A stretch of DNA of 64,000 nt from Siphonodentalium dalli (lineage: Eukaryota; Mollusca; Scaphopoda; Gadilida; Siphonodentaliidae), in assembly GCA_032622095.1 (NCBI GenBank), contig CP136067.1, positions 75,292,705-75,356,704 on the forward strand, in the 5' to 3' direction. Each line of letters starts with the position of its first letter. Within the stretch, counting starts at the first letter, position 1. Under the pieces are notes generated by a model, which was not told where the DNA came from, did not search any database, and saw only the letters and a program-made list of their open reading frames with translations. Position numbers and translations under genes: made by a program. Shown here in pieces: positions 33,043 through 45,538 of the stretch.

Positions 33043-34754
33043 ACTATATGGGTATTATTTTTATCCATTTTAAATATAATGAAATAATGTGCAATTGTTG
33101 GCTAAAAAAGCAGTACACAAGAGCGTTCTCAATTATGATTGTCTATACTCTTTGCTTTTGTGGATTTACGTGATACCCATACAAAAAATGGTGATGCCAA
33201 GTATTTTTCCTTGTAAGCCGAACATTATCTAAGGCAATTTTGGCAAATTTGGTGATTAATATATTCTTTCTCTGCATATAACGATACCTCAAGTGGACTA
33301 CACAAAATTATAAAATTATCTTTTGGCTAATGGCTATGCGAGGTGCGAGGGCTGTTGTGACTCTACTCGACTGAAATGGTATGAAAGAGGCTACAATACT
33401 ATTTCGGATGCCACGCACCTGGTGTCTCGATGCTCGTAATGAATGATACGGGAGAGTGGCTCCGCCCAGTTGTGACGAGGGATACTAATCCATGCCCGTA
33501 ATGTTCTCTGGGTTGAAGACTGATATCATGTCTGAAGGGTGCTTCCGTATTTTTTATTATTGGTTAAAGCTATAAAACAATATTTTGAACATGAACATGT
33601 TATGTCCTTTGGAATTATTTATAGACTCTTGTGTAGTCCACAACTGCATATAAACAATACAACCATTAGTTCATGCACTCCCATTAGTATTGCAAAGCCC
33701 ACAAAGTGATTTTTTTTAATATATATAAATATGTTTGAACAAATAAAAATCTCTAAAATAGATAAAAACGTCCCAATACGTGATTTTTTTGGAATAAAGT
33801 AGAGACCCAGTGAAAGACCAGTAATTTTTTATGCGGACCTTTCACATGAATATATCAATTGAGTTTGAAGATTTATTTTACCTGAATTATAGCCCTTGGT
33901 ATATCAGTTTTGTAATGTTATATATGACCTTTGGCATGATAACACGAACAAACTTTCACAACAATATCTCATTTGAGTTCAAAAGTAGGGATTGTCAGAT
34001 GTCTTTTCTACCAGAGTTATGGCACTTAGTTCTTCCATTTTTTTTATATATACATAAATTTATTGATTCTTGGTAAAACAGATTCACTCTAATATGAGCA
34101 ACCAAAAAAACTTGACCTAGGGCAATTTTTTATGCACAACCTTAGCTGGGTAGCATCAGTGCTCATGTTAAGAATGCGTTATTTGCGACCCTTCAAGTCA
34201 TTTAAATAATTAAGTATCTAGGATAAACAGCAGCTGAAATATAACTCCTGACAAAGTTACATCTATGTTTTAAGAATATAATAAAGCTCTTTATTGCTGA
34301 TTAGTAGCCCATTTATAAATAATTTGATGCCCACAGCACCTATCCAAAATATTAACCATGCATTACTAGTTTTACTTTTGTCCAATTTTGCTACATATGT
34401 TTAAAGGAACGCTCTTTATTGCTCATTTTTGCTTTTTAAAGACGTCTGAGGTCAAATGACACTCCATTTCAGTTTATCGCTGTTTTAAAAAAATTGACAA
34501 ATCAGATTGCAACAACCATTTTGGTTATATAATCAATTTGGATGAAATAAGTTTTAGTGTCCTTTTAAGACATTTGAAGTCTGATGAGATTCCCTGGCAT
34601 TGGGTCAAATTTTCAACTATTAGAATCCATCGATTTTCACAAAATTGACATTGTTTTGTGCAGGCTAATGTACTTATTCCTGGTAAGAAACCTTGTATTG
34701 CAATTTGCTAAAAGCACAAATGCTCTGAACTATATATATAAATATTTATGTTTT
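33043..34754. other. Non-coding spacer with dispersed repeat fragments
   Basis: 33840-34060 contains the 'AATATATCAATTGAGTTTGA' and 'AGAGTTATGGCACTTAG' wording of a dispersed family also seen at 46990-47290 and 54640-55200. I see no supported gene. Confidence 0.5.
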
Positions 34755-34823
34755 GTTTTTAATAAATATTGAAATTAGTTTTTAATAAATATTGAAATTA
34801 GTTTTTAATAAATATTGAAATTA
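34755..34823. repeat. Three tandem copies of a 23-bp unit
   Basis: The unit starts GTTTTTAATAAATATTGAAA and begins at 34755, 34778 and 34801. The copies look identical. Confidence 0.95.
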
Positions 34824-34859
34824 TTTTCTGCATTGTCTTATTTTGTGGTCATTACTATC

Positions 34860-35285
34860 TTTAGAGGTAAAATAGCTACTTGGAGTGGTTAGATGGGACA
34901 CCTTTGAATTACCAATTAAAATAGTTAGAATAACCATTCTAGGTAGAAAACTTTCCCACCAATAGTAGTTATCAGATTAACTACCCGTAGGTAGTTAAAA
35001 TTCCAACCACCCACAGGTAGTAAAATTAACTACTGGGTAGTTCGTATTCATCCCCCTACCCAAAGTAGTTAAAAATTTGCCTCCCGTTGGGTAGTTAAAA
35101 TAGCCCCCGGGGGTAGTTATTTCAACTACCGAATGTAGTTATTTTAACTACCAAATGTATTTAATTTTGTACCTACCCATCAGGTAGTAAAATTAACCAC
35201 CCAAGGTAGCGGGATGAATACGAACTACCTAAAGTAGTAAAATTTAACTACTTTTATCGTTAATTTACCAACTTTGAATTTAGTG
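34860..35285. repeat. GTAGTTA/TAACTAC array, partly palindromic
   Basis: More than 15 GTAGTT or AACTAC words lie in both orientations. The block AACTACTGGGTAGTTCGTATTCATCC (near 35030-35055) is mirrored near 35207-35235. The right end TTTAGTGTG is the complement of the CACACTAAA start at 3728. This suits the subterminal region of a CACTA-like element. Confidence 0.6.
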
Positions 35286-36744
35286 TGCATACACACATAC
35301 ACACCAAGAAGTCCACCACCTCATACACCTCCCCCACCACAGAGGACACAACTCACAAACGCCTGAACCGATTCTCAAACTTCCAACGCCAATCAATCGA
35401 GCAAAAGCTACATTCTCCAAATACAATACACAATTCCAGGACAAACCGTTCCAAAACATCTAAAACATAAAAAGACTGCGGGAAAAAAATATCACGCTGG
35501 GCATCGGCAGATTATTATATACACTGTACTATATTTGAATTTGTAACTACCTAGAATTCTGTAATATCTTCATTTGATGATCAGAGTATTAAATTTAATT
35601 TTATTGAATTGAATTGAGATGCATGTACGTATATACATGTACGACATGCAGAATAGCTATATGACGGGTTAGAGAAGTGTCGTATATATACGGCAGAATA
35701 CATTTTGGTCTGACCATAGTTTTATGGGTGTCAAAAGCCAAAAATGGTAGATTTTTTACCGAAAAAATTCAAATCAAAATTGTAAAGAAATTAAATACAG
35801 TGCATGTATAAACGGAGGCGATCTCTCTTTTTAGATTCCAGTCTGGTGATCTCTGCACATGTCGCTTAAATTGCCATGCTTCTAACGAAATTTAGCCACA
35901 AAATGATAAAATTATCTGAAATTAGTGAAAATTGGGATTTTCCCCATGAAATTTCCATTTTTAACTTTGGCACGGGGTTTCGGCACCGTTGAGTTTTATT
36001 TTCCTGTGGGAAGTTTCAACTTGTTCTACCGTGTTGAACGGTGTTATTCCTGCCTACCAGCTATATACTCCATTCAAGATCAACCATATTAAAGTGATAT
36101 TTGAAATTGATTTGAGGAGTTATGGATAACCCCTTAGAAACCATTGTATACAGTGTTATACACTCATATTCAGAGTCCCACATGGGCATTCACAAGTTAT
36201 TTAACACGCGCTATCCGTTCGTTGACGAAACCATACACCTTCGCGGTATAGTGTTATTTACCAGAGCAGTTACGCAATTAAGCACGTCCTTGACTTAAGA
36301 GACAGAGTTCTTGTACAGCATCAAATTGGTACCATAATTTTTCTCCTCCTCCACAAGCCGGGGACAAGTGTTTGTTAGGAGAACAATATACAAGAAATTA
36401 CTGACAATGAGTAATTAACCCAGATATACGCTGCTTTATCGGAAGCAGAGTTATGCAAATAATTCCAACAGAGGCATGTAATTTATACGTTTACATGCTT
36501 GATGGTTTTGTCGTGCATGGACCACATATTGGATGTATTCGTTCGAGAGGCTTTTCTGCCAACATTCAGAAAATTATCTTGTCCAAATTCCTCGATTAGA
36601 AAACAACATCAACGTCATATTATAATCAGATATAATATCTCTAAATAAGAACTGGAGTCGGTATCAGCTAAAAAAAAACTTCATTCCTCGAACATGACAT
36701 ATTGTTATATTTTCTGTGGAATTATTCAACCTCGTGTACTGTAT
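35286..36744. other. Non-coding spacer
   Basis: I see no supported gene. Confidence 0.5.
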
Positions 36745-36748
36745 TTAA

Positions 36749-37217
36749 AGGTACTCAACCCGATAAAACTCCTCTCAATTACTATTTCAATGGCTTCGGG
36801 GGTCAAAAATATTTGATTCGAGTCGAGGAAGTCACCCATCAAAGCTCAGATTTGTTAGATATCGATTTTAGAAATCTATTATTTTTCATTATCGGGAATA
36901 CTATCTGGCCCAGAACTCAGTAAAAATTGCGTTAAAATTACCACTTGATTTTAGAGTTATTCATCCTTGTCTGTTTGAATAGATTTGGAGTACACATCCA
37001 GAGCAGATTACGGCAGTTATTGGTACTCATCTCGAGAACATAACAAATTTGAAAAATCAATATCTAATAACTCTGAGCTTTGTTTGATGGGTTCCTCGAC
37101 TCGAATCAAATATTTTTTACCCCCAAAGCCAAAGAAATAGTAATATAGGACCCTCTGATCGGATTGTTGTTGTTGGAATCTGTTGAGATGGGGACCCTCT
37201 TTACGGGTTGAGTACCT
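36749..37217. mobile_element. TTAA-flanked MITE, copy 2 (opposite orientation)
   Basis: The ends are AGGTACTCAACCCG and CGGGTTGAGTACCT with TTAA at 36745-36748 and 37218-37221. The body is the reverse complement of copy 1 at 31741-32198 with only scattered differences. Confidence 0.88.
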
Positions 37218-37221
37218 TTAA

Positions 37222-38009
37222 TGTATTCACCGAATCACCGTACACCAGATGTTCGACTCTTTCTTTACTTGTCGGTTGTAATGTCCTATATTAGTCCAAC
37301 AAGATACCAAAATTTAATCAAAACTTGAACATTGGAAAAGCATTGACAAATATTCTGAAAATAATATTTAGAGTGAAATATTTTAATTTACTACACGATT
37401 AGTGATGTTTGTTGACAAATCACTGAAACAGTTTTGTTTACATAACAATGGTTTCGACTCACGAAATGTAATTATTGGAGAAGATAGTATCACATGCATG
37501 CGGTCTTGTTTTCCGCTCGAGTTGTTATTCTAACATTCAACCCTTATATAGAAATTAGCCAAAAATCCGACACCTAAATCCAATAATATTATGGTGACCA
37601 AGAATGCGGTCGAAATGTGAAATTTTGCTCTTTTTGTTTAACATTTCACCATCTATCGTTTTGGTGTGGCCGCCAAAAGCCAAAAGGGATTGGTGGTGGA
37701 TATTGTCAAATCGACGATACCCACCAGTGACTTTTTTCCAGAAATGAACGATTTTGGTAAAGCGATCCCTGCGACTATTTCCTAACTTATTTGCCAACAT
37801 TGTTGGTGTTAACATTACTACATCATACCATATCTCTATTTGATATGCAAAAAGTGTTGGTTAATTTAGATTTTCCTGCCATTTGGAGCATAAACGTTTA
37901 TTTTTTGCTGAAAAATCGCTCTTTTTCACAAAAATATATTTATAAAACAATATCATTCAAACGTATAGTGCAATAATGACGAAATGTTTAATGCATATGG
38001 TGTATTAGT
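37222..38009. other. Non-coding spacer
   Basis: I see no supported gene. Confidence 0.5.
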
Positions 38010-38580
38010 TATCTGACAAGCATATGAAGAAAGCAGTTAACAGAAATTGTGAACGGTTTGTGAGATACTGGATTTTAGCTACCCCTCCCCAAACACGTTT
38101 TTGGTCGAAAAATTACATATTTTTGATAACGACTTTACAAACATTTTCTAATTGATCTTAATGGGACCCAATATGAATCTTATACTGAAAGTTTTGTCCA
38201 GAGATACCGTTTAATTAATTACAGATGTGTTCAGGCTTCCAGACCCCCAGTTGCAACAACAACAACAACAACAACAACAACATATTTTATTGATAACAGC
38301 AAGGTAATTCTGCATGCATTAACATTGATTTCTTAGTACTAAAATATTTGTTATAAACAAGACATGACCAACTATATAATTCATATGGCCCAGTAGTTAT
38401 CTGGACATCACAAATAGAAAGAATTTGACAGAAATTGTGAACGGTTTGCCAGATATTGGATTTCGGTACCACTCCCCCCCCCCCCCCCCCCGAGCGCATT
38501 TTTGGTAGAAAAAATACATATTTATGATAAAAACAACACAAACTTTTCTAAATGATTCTAATGGGGATCAAATCATGATT
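38010..38580. repeat. Direct pair of a roughly 180-bp repeat with a CAA microsatellite between
   Basis: ACAGAAATTGTGAACGGTTTG, then GAGATACTGGATTTT, occurs near 38040 and again near 38438, followed in both by a C-rich run, a TTTTTGGT(C/A)GAAAAA block and CTAATGGG(A/G). A (CAA)n tract lies at 38253-38281 and a long C run near 38467. Confidence 0.75.
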
Positions 38581-39060
38581 CGTGTCGGGATACTGGAGAG
38601 TAGAGTGTTAACATGAATTCCCTTGATACAAGGACTCTCCATACAAAATATAAGCCGCATAGGCCAGATGGTTCTTGAGAAGAAGACTTCTTCAGAATTA
38701 CTATGGAGGAAAGAGTTATGTCCCTGGCTCGATCCCTTTTTGGCCATGTGACTCCATTTGAATGAATCCCAGTTTCACAAGGACCATCCACACCGAATAT
38801 AAGCTAAATATGCTTGATATTTCTGGAAAAGGACATGTTTTCAGAATTACTATGGAGGGGAAACAGTTAAGCCCAAAATTGACCCGGTGACCCATTTGAA
38901 TAAATCTAAATCCCAGTCACACAAAGACCGTCCACACCAAATATGACTGAATGCTGACTTGCAGTTTCGGAGAATAAGATGACAGACGAACGGACGATGA
39001 GTGATGACTATATCTCCACATGAGACTTCGTTTCAGGTGAACTAAAAACACACTTGCCAG
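38581..39060. repeat. Dispersed repeat with TCAGAATTACTATGGAGG units
   Basis: Two diverged units (near 38690 and 38840), each with CCATACAAAATATAAGC-like wording, precede TGAGACTTCGTTTCAGGTGA. This is the same family as 62590-63120, in which the order is reversed (TCACCTGAGACGAAGTCTC first). Confidence 0.7.
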
Positions 39061-41025
39061 GCATGTGAACACTAGGTATTTTGAATAATTGCATGTTCTT
39101 ACCAATCATTAAACGCTCTCTATGTGGACATAGTTTGAGTTGTTTCTAATTAAGGAACTAACATGGAACATCAAACTTGTTAATATAAATAAAAAACCCA
39201 CTTGGTTATTCGTTTATAGAGAGTGACTGTAAGAGTACCTTAATTTTATTTTTGTTTGTGAATTTCCGCTAAAAGATAGCATTTCTTTCTTTTTGGTGGG
39301 GACATTTTCTGGAACAGCTGGCAAATTATCTATACCTATAGTACGGAATTGTTATAGATATTTAAGTGATCATAACAGGTGAGCCCTTTTGGCACTAATA
39401 TATATAAGCTCTGTTATTGCAAATTGCATCCGCATATTTATAGGCCGTCATTAAGGTCTCAAAAATATTGAAGATGCAACAATGTTTTATCTATTTTCAC
39501 AATTTTGGCTGAAAAACCCGAAAGTTGGGTTCAATTTGGCACATGAAAGTTTCTCGCTTGGTATGTATGCACATGTAGCCCAATTCTAAGGTATATTATA
39601 TCAAGTTATGGGTTTCGATCCATATCCAAAGTAAGAATTTTTTCCAGAACACTGCATTTAAATAATGTCTACCTTATCTTGAATTGATCAGAGTGTATTA
39701 CATTTTGAGAAAAATCATATGAGCCGTTGTTCCTAATTGGATACCGATTTTAGATGTTGTAGTCTTGGCCCATGGACTATGTTTGTTCATGTCAACAGTA
39801 AAACTGGCACGTGTATTATACGCAGACCCCCCCCCCCCCCCCAAGCAGAATTAAGCAACATGCACACGACAATCATGGTGGAGTTACATTTTTAAATATT
39901 GAGAACCACACGTGCCATTAATTTTTACCATATTTCCAGATCTAAATTGATAATGTTCATGTTCATGTTCTATGGTATTTGTTTGGGTCTGATGTCCATA
40001 TTACCCCAGTTATGTGGTAATATGGACACCTGCATCGTCAAATTGTTGACCAAGTGCGAAAAAGGAATGATTCCATGTCATATGTGTGAATAACATAATT
40101 AAGTTTTTCTTCATTTTTGGACTTGTTTTAATACTAAAACATCCTGATGAAAAACTGTGTAGCCAATTAACAGTACTTTGGTGTGCACTTTAAGACATAC
40201 CACATAATATGAACACATCAACACCGAGACATATAGTAGAGAGTTTGCGATTTCAGACATGTACTTATATACGGGTACGTATACGGGTAGCTACCCGTAC
40301 TGGTTCACGTTTTGTAATAGCAAACTGTTTCACGGTTAGAATTCAGCATATCCACTGGTAATGTATGGTGAGCCAACTGCAAATTCATATATGCTAGATA
40401 TAAAAAGAGAGAAAGTGTTATTCGCATTCGCTTTATTGGCCGACATTATTCTTACCGCCATGGAGACAATAGTCCTCTGGATAATCAGTTGCATTCATCA
40501 GGGACGCGGCGGCAGTGCACGGGAATGGGTTGGGGAGTTTTCTTTCACTCATTGTGGTAACATTTTCAATTGGATTTCACTAGTGATTTCATTGACCGAT
40601 TGGTGACTAAAATAAAATTGGAATTTAAAACTGAGAATATTAGTTTATGATAGATCTAATATATAATTAGAACAAGGGTCAATAAAGATTCTGTTTATTG
40701 GCGCGCACCAATATCTATTGTTGAATAGACTGGTTTCTGGTCGAAAGTTGCAAAAATCTGAAAACGTAGTAACCTGACCACCCTCGAGCCACATCATAAA
40801 TGGGGATAGAACCGATCCGATCCAAATCGAACTGTCACAGTTCGAGGTTTTCATCGTTGTTGTGAGTTAGGCAACATTGGAATATTCAAAAATTCAAAAT
40901 ACCAAGTGCGATAGGCCTATAGCCAGTATAGGGCTATATGTATAGGGCGCGTTGTACAAACCTATAATGTGGATCAGGCCGTTTCCGTCGTTTCATTGCG
41001 CGGTGTCATTGCTTGAGCATCTCAT
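39061..41025. other. Non-coding spacer
   Basis: A C homopolymer lies near 39827. 39885-40070 carries further dispersed-repeat wording. I see no supported gene. Confidence 0.5.
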
Positions 41026-42833
41026 AATTGGGTCATTCTCATGAAAGCGTATAGATTCGTTTTGAGAAATAAAAAAATTCAAACTATTCAACAAGTTCTA
41101 TTTTTATCCCCAGTGAAAAATCAGATATGTGACCAGCAAGCTATCGATAGTGGCGCACTGTGACACTCTTTATCTTGCAGGCAGGAAACGTTCTTAGAAG
41201 ATGACGCAATAAACGATGTCAGTGGTGTTACTGCACAATGGTGCCCCATGAGGTAGTTCTATGCGTAAGGTGTACACATTCCGTATATTTCTACAAATAG
41301 ATTAGTTGTGTTAACATAGAATTGTGATGAAAATTTGCACATTAAATGTCCCATGAAATGTTGAACCAGCACCATACACTCGAGAAAGCGTAAAGTGGGT
41401 CAATAGTTGAGTACCCATGTTCTGATGGCTCTGAGAATACCAGCGGTATGTGACATTTCACCAACTGTAAGGGAGTGACTATACATTGCCTGTCTATAAG
41501 TGCACACTTCGCAAAAGCAGCTCATATGGGAAATTTTGATAAATGATTAATCACAGGTAACACCACTGACAAAAAGTAACACCACTGACGCCGATTGTAA
41601 CACCAATGACATTCACCATTTTGGCCTTTATTAACAGCCATGTACAATCCTATGGAAACAATGTTTATATTTTTTATGTTTGGAGTCGTTCCAATATTAA
41701 CCCATATTAAAGGGTCTAACCACCATACATCTACATGTATTTCTCATACAAGGCTATGGAATGCTGTTTCACATAACCATTTAAAGTGTGCGAACAGGCC
41801 TATTCGACCAAACTGAATGAGAATTTCTGTCATATAGTAGACCAATTCTTTGTTGACATAACCTACTCATACATTTACTCAAATATTTAACCCATGTGGC
41901 CTTCTATCTGTGTGACATAAAACACAAGCCATGCACAGTGCAATGCAAGGTCTGGTGTTATGAGCATCAAATGGCCCAGGTTTTCGACAACAATAAACAT
42001 ATTCCTTTTTCTGCAAACAACTCTTAAGATTTAAGATGTTCAAATTATAAATTGTGTCAATTAAGTTGCATCTATAGTAACACCACTGACATGGTAACAC
42101 CACAGACATTTCAACAAACAATCAAATATACCTCCCTTTGCTTTATACCAAGGTTGTTTTGTTTGCATAAATTTTAAATTATATTCCTCATTTTACAATT
42201 TTATGGTGCTTTTGTGGGCAAATTGTGATAGCATGCCTGCATATGGGAGTTAACACCACTGACTAAAAAAGATACAATTTTTAATTAACCTGTTTTGATG
42301 GTTTATATCCACTTTAACCTTCTGGGATATTTCAAAACTTCCCCATGACTTTCAAGAATGACTGCAACAGAACTTAGCAAAGATCAGTAATTCTACTCTC
42401 AACTGTTTTGTATTACCATAAATAATAATTAGATTTTGGTAACACCACTGACCACTTTCCGTTGTACAACACCGTCACTCAACCCGCTACACAAATCAGA
42501 ACCTGGTGTGATGTATATATATTTTAATATGAATATTGAGTATAGAAGAATAACTTTGGGTGTAATATCAACAGACACTATCCGTGCTTTGTTGTCTTTT
42601 GGGTGTTGCTAACTTGAATGTTCATTGTTTGCACAGGTAACACCACTGACTTCTGGTTAGTTTGAATGTTCATAAATACGCATATATAAATGGAAGATGG
42701 AGATATATCATGTTATTTTATACAACGGACTCCCCTTTCATAAAAACGGAACCTTGTTCCATTGTACATAAAGCAGCAATTTTGAAAAATGAAATGAACA
42801 TAATATATACGCTTTTGGGAGAATGACCCAATT
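41026..42833. mobile_element. Element with scattered GTAACACCACTGAC motif and inverted ends
   Basis: The ends AATTGGGTCATTCTC...AAAGCGTATA (41026-41053) and the mirror at 42806-42833 match at about 26 of 29 bases. Between them GTAACACCACTGAC or a close variant occurs at 41557, 41576, 41597, 42077, 42094, 42250, 42439 and 42637, plus once inverted at 41218. No transposase is seen. The superfamily is not assigned. Confidence 0.6.
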
Positions 42834-43124
42834 GTCAGTAAATGACAGCGAGCTGTAATGTGAAGAAGAATAAGCATCTTTCTAATTTTCGTACTCAGGT
42901 ACGAAATATACAGTGTTACCTCACCCGCTGACGATCTACGCTTACCGACGACAATGGCTGGCACGGACGCTTCGACTTCAGGTTTTAAAAGTTCAATTTC
43001 TACGGCACTATACTTTGTCAAAACCTCAACGTGTGCCAGAGTACGTTGCCATAATTGGCAATATCATCCCTCTCCCTGTCAAGTAAAATTTACCTCCTTT
43101 TGATTTTTAAACGGGACCAATAAG
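42834..43124. other. Non-coding spacer
   Basis: I see no firmly supported gene here. Confidence 0.4.
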
Positions 43125-43231
43125 AATATCATTATCCAAATGGAATCGAAAAGTGTGCCTACCTCTACAGGCTCTAGCAGTCTAGGCTCTACTCTAGGCT
43201 CTACACTACAGTACAGGCTCAGCCTCTACAC

Positions 43232-43520
43232 ATTTTGTCGCTTTTGGCGCGTTACTAATGGCGCACTTTTTGTCGCTTTCGGCGCGCGCCGAAAGCACCA
43301 TTACTGGCATTAGGCATACTATTAGGTCCACTCCCTAATGGCGCGTGCCGGAAGCGACAAAAAGTGCGCCATTAGGGTATGTTTCGGCGCGTGCCGAAAG
43401 CGACAAAAATTGCGCCGTAATGGCGCACTTTTTGTCGCTTTCGGTGCACTTTTTGTCGCTTTCGGCGCGTTACTAATGGCGCACTTTTTGTCGCTTTCGG
43501 CGCGTGCCAAAAGCGCCATT
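43232..43520. repeat. Cluster of TTTTTGTCGCTTTCGGCGCG words in both orientations
   Basis: At least seven copies of a roughly 30-bp word (GGCGCACTTTTTGTCGCTTTCGG or its complement) lie within 290 bp, separated by ACTAATGGCGC-like joints. The arrangement is palindromic in part and lies just inside the left end of the 43125-45538 element. Confidence 0.85.
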
Positions 43521-43811
43521 AGGAAGTGGCCCTAATAGGATTCCATAGTTTTATGCCCTCTGAAGCTGCGCGTATAGCTAAATTTTGCACGAAAATAGGC
43601 AACGTTCTCGTACTTTACAGCGATCAAACGAGAACTATTTGCATCAAAAAATATTTTTTCGAGCGTGACACGATAGGTCATGTATTCAAGATTATGCAAA
43701 TTTTTTATTTCCACATGATTCCATTTGTTAGTCACTCACAGCAACCAGCCAATACGCCGCAGCGACAGTCTTCGAGATCTTAAAATTCAAAATGGCGGCG
43801 GTTATGTGTAA

Positions 43812-45213
43812 GGCCTAAACAAATAATACCTTTGTTTCCGCTAACGAGCTAAAAAAAATTAGGGTAGGTAGGTAGGCTTAACTTTGTTTTTTTTGTTAAC
43901 TGTTTTTTTTTCAGTATCTTTAAAAATAACTGTATAATACTTGTCAATAACCCAAACTATGCACTTCTTAGCCCCAATCAGGTTAACCCAGATGACAGAG
44001 GAACTAGAAACTCCAATTCAATCTTACATATGCTTTAATATTTACATATATACTAGTCTATATACTAAAAAGATAGTCTTTGATAATCCTAATATTTCCT
44101 TATGGTCTGGCGACAACTGGAGTCAGTCCAGCACCACTGCACTGTTCACATATTGGAGTGACCGTCTTGTACCGATCTCTTAAGGATGGCTTCACAACAC
44201 CACCTTCTCCGCATTCAGTGAAGGATCTAGGTATTTTTTGGGGACACCTGTTTTTGGGCAATGATATGCCGAAGGCATAACCTGAAGGCCTGATCGGAGG
44301 AATGTTTGGGAAGGGTGACCCCCTGATGATGGTGGGGGTTCTTCCCCTGGAAAATTTTTGAAAATCCATTGCATTTAGATCTAATCTAAGGCTCTTTGAG
44401 TCAGTATTTTGAATTTTACAGAGAGGTCAATTTTATCAAGTTTCTCAAGCATAACTTTGGAACTTTTTATATATGTATGGATTGGAAATGCTTATAAGTT
44501 ATTGTCAGATATCTTTTGGTTCTATGGATTATGCTTATCAGAAGCCTTATCCTGCTTGAAATTAGACTTGCCATCATCACTCTAATTCATAAATAGGCTA
44601 TTTTATAAAATTCAAGTGAGACACATACCGTACATAATATACTACATGTACATGTAATACAGAAATCATACATGTACATGTAGTACAGAAACAATGTACA
44701 TGTATTAAAATAGTAATGACTATATATGGTACTAATCTCTATGTTAATTTTTCATTTGGTATTATGAGATCCCACTTGATAACCAGGTTGATTTGATCAA
44801 ATTGTTAATGTTCCTGTGCTGTAATTGATTGAAATACTGAAGTCTGAACGCTGAATGATAACATACCGTACCTGAACTCAAATTATTTGAAGTTTTCACA
44901 GATGAAAGCTAGATAAAGCCAAACATACTTTACAGTATGATTCCAACTGTTAAACTTAAATCTTTTTGTAAACTTAAATTTCTTATATCAATATATATAA
45001 ATATATAAATGTTTTACATCTTGTTATGATATGAATTGGGACCTAAATTAAAAAAAAAAAAAAAATTTAAATCAAATTTATTTATTTATTTATTTTTTTT
45101 TTGGTCGGTCCAATTTTTTTTTTTTTTTGCAATGGCAATAAAAAGTTTAGGGTCGGCGGTTTAAAATAGGGTCGGTCGGGTTAGCGGAAACAAACGTATT
45201 TTTTGTTTAGGCC
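43812..45213. mobile_element. Harbinger-like element nested in another element, TAA TSD
   Basis: The ends read GGCCTAAACAAA(T/A)AATAC(C/G)TTTG followed by TTTCCGCTAAC in inverted orientation, flanked by TAA (43809-43811, 45214-45216). The right subterminal part has AGGGTCGGCGG and GGGTCGGTCGGG. No transposase is seen in 1.4 kb, which holds several A/T homopolymers near 45050-45130. Confidence 0.82.
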
Positions 45214-45538
45214 TAAACAAGAAGGTCACCGGGACCGCTGTATTCCATGCGTTCTCATATTTAACACTTGTATTAAAAACAAACCTTTGCAACAGAAAAT
45301 GATAATTCTAGAACCCATGAACATAATAAGCTGAAAAACAATGACATTCAGTCATTCAGCATATTTAATTTGATATACTGGTGAGGTAAAGTTTGATAAT
45401 TTAGCATTGTGCAGAATGGGGAAACGTGATAATACGTCGTTCGATTCCCATCGCTACTAGAGTAGAGGCTGAGCCTGTACTGTAGTGTAGAGCCTAGAGG
45501 TAGGCACACTTTTCGATTCCATTTGGATAATGGATATT

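Larger units (their letters stand above)
43125..45538. mobile_element. DNA element with about 75-95 bp inverted ends, host of a nested insertion
   Basis: The left end (43125-43229: AATATC-ATTATCCAAATGG..., then TCGAAAAGTGTGCCTACC and AGTACAGGCTCAGCCTCTAC) is mirrored at 45462-45538. The left arm has one extra tandem block of AGGCTCTA(C/G) units. Removing the nested element (43812-45213) leaves about 1 kb, which is non-coding. Confidence 0.8.

Noticed and set aside
42942-43070. Possible minus-strand exon ending at a GTAAGC donor
   Set aside because: A short open stretch (HVEVLTKYSAVEIELLKPE) with a good donor, but no acceptor, start codon or recognisable domain.
43322-43535. Repetitive open frames on both strands
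   Set aside because: They are produced by the TTTTTGTCGCTTTCGGCGCG cluster.
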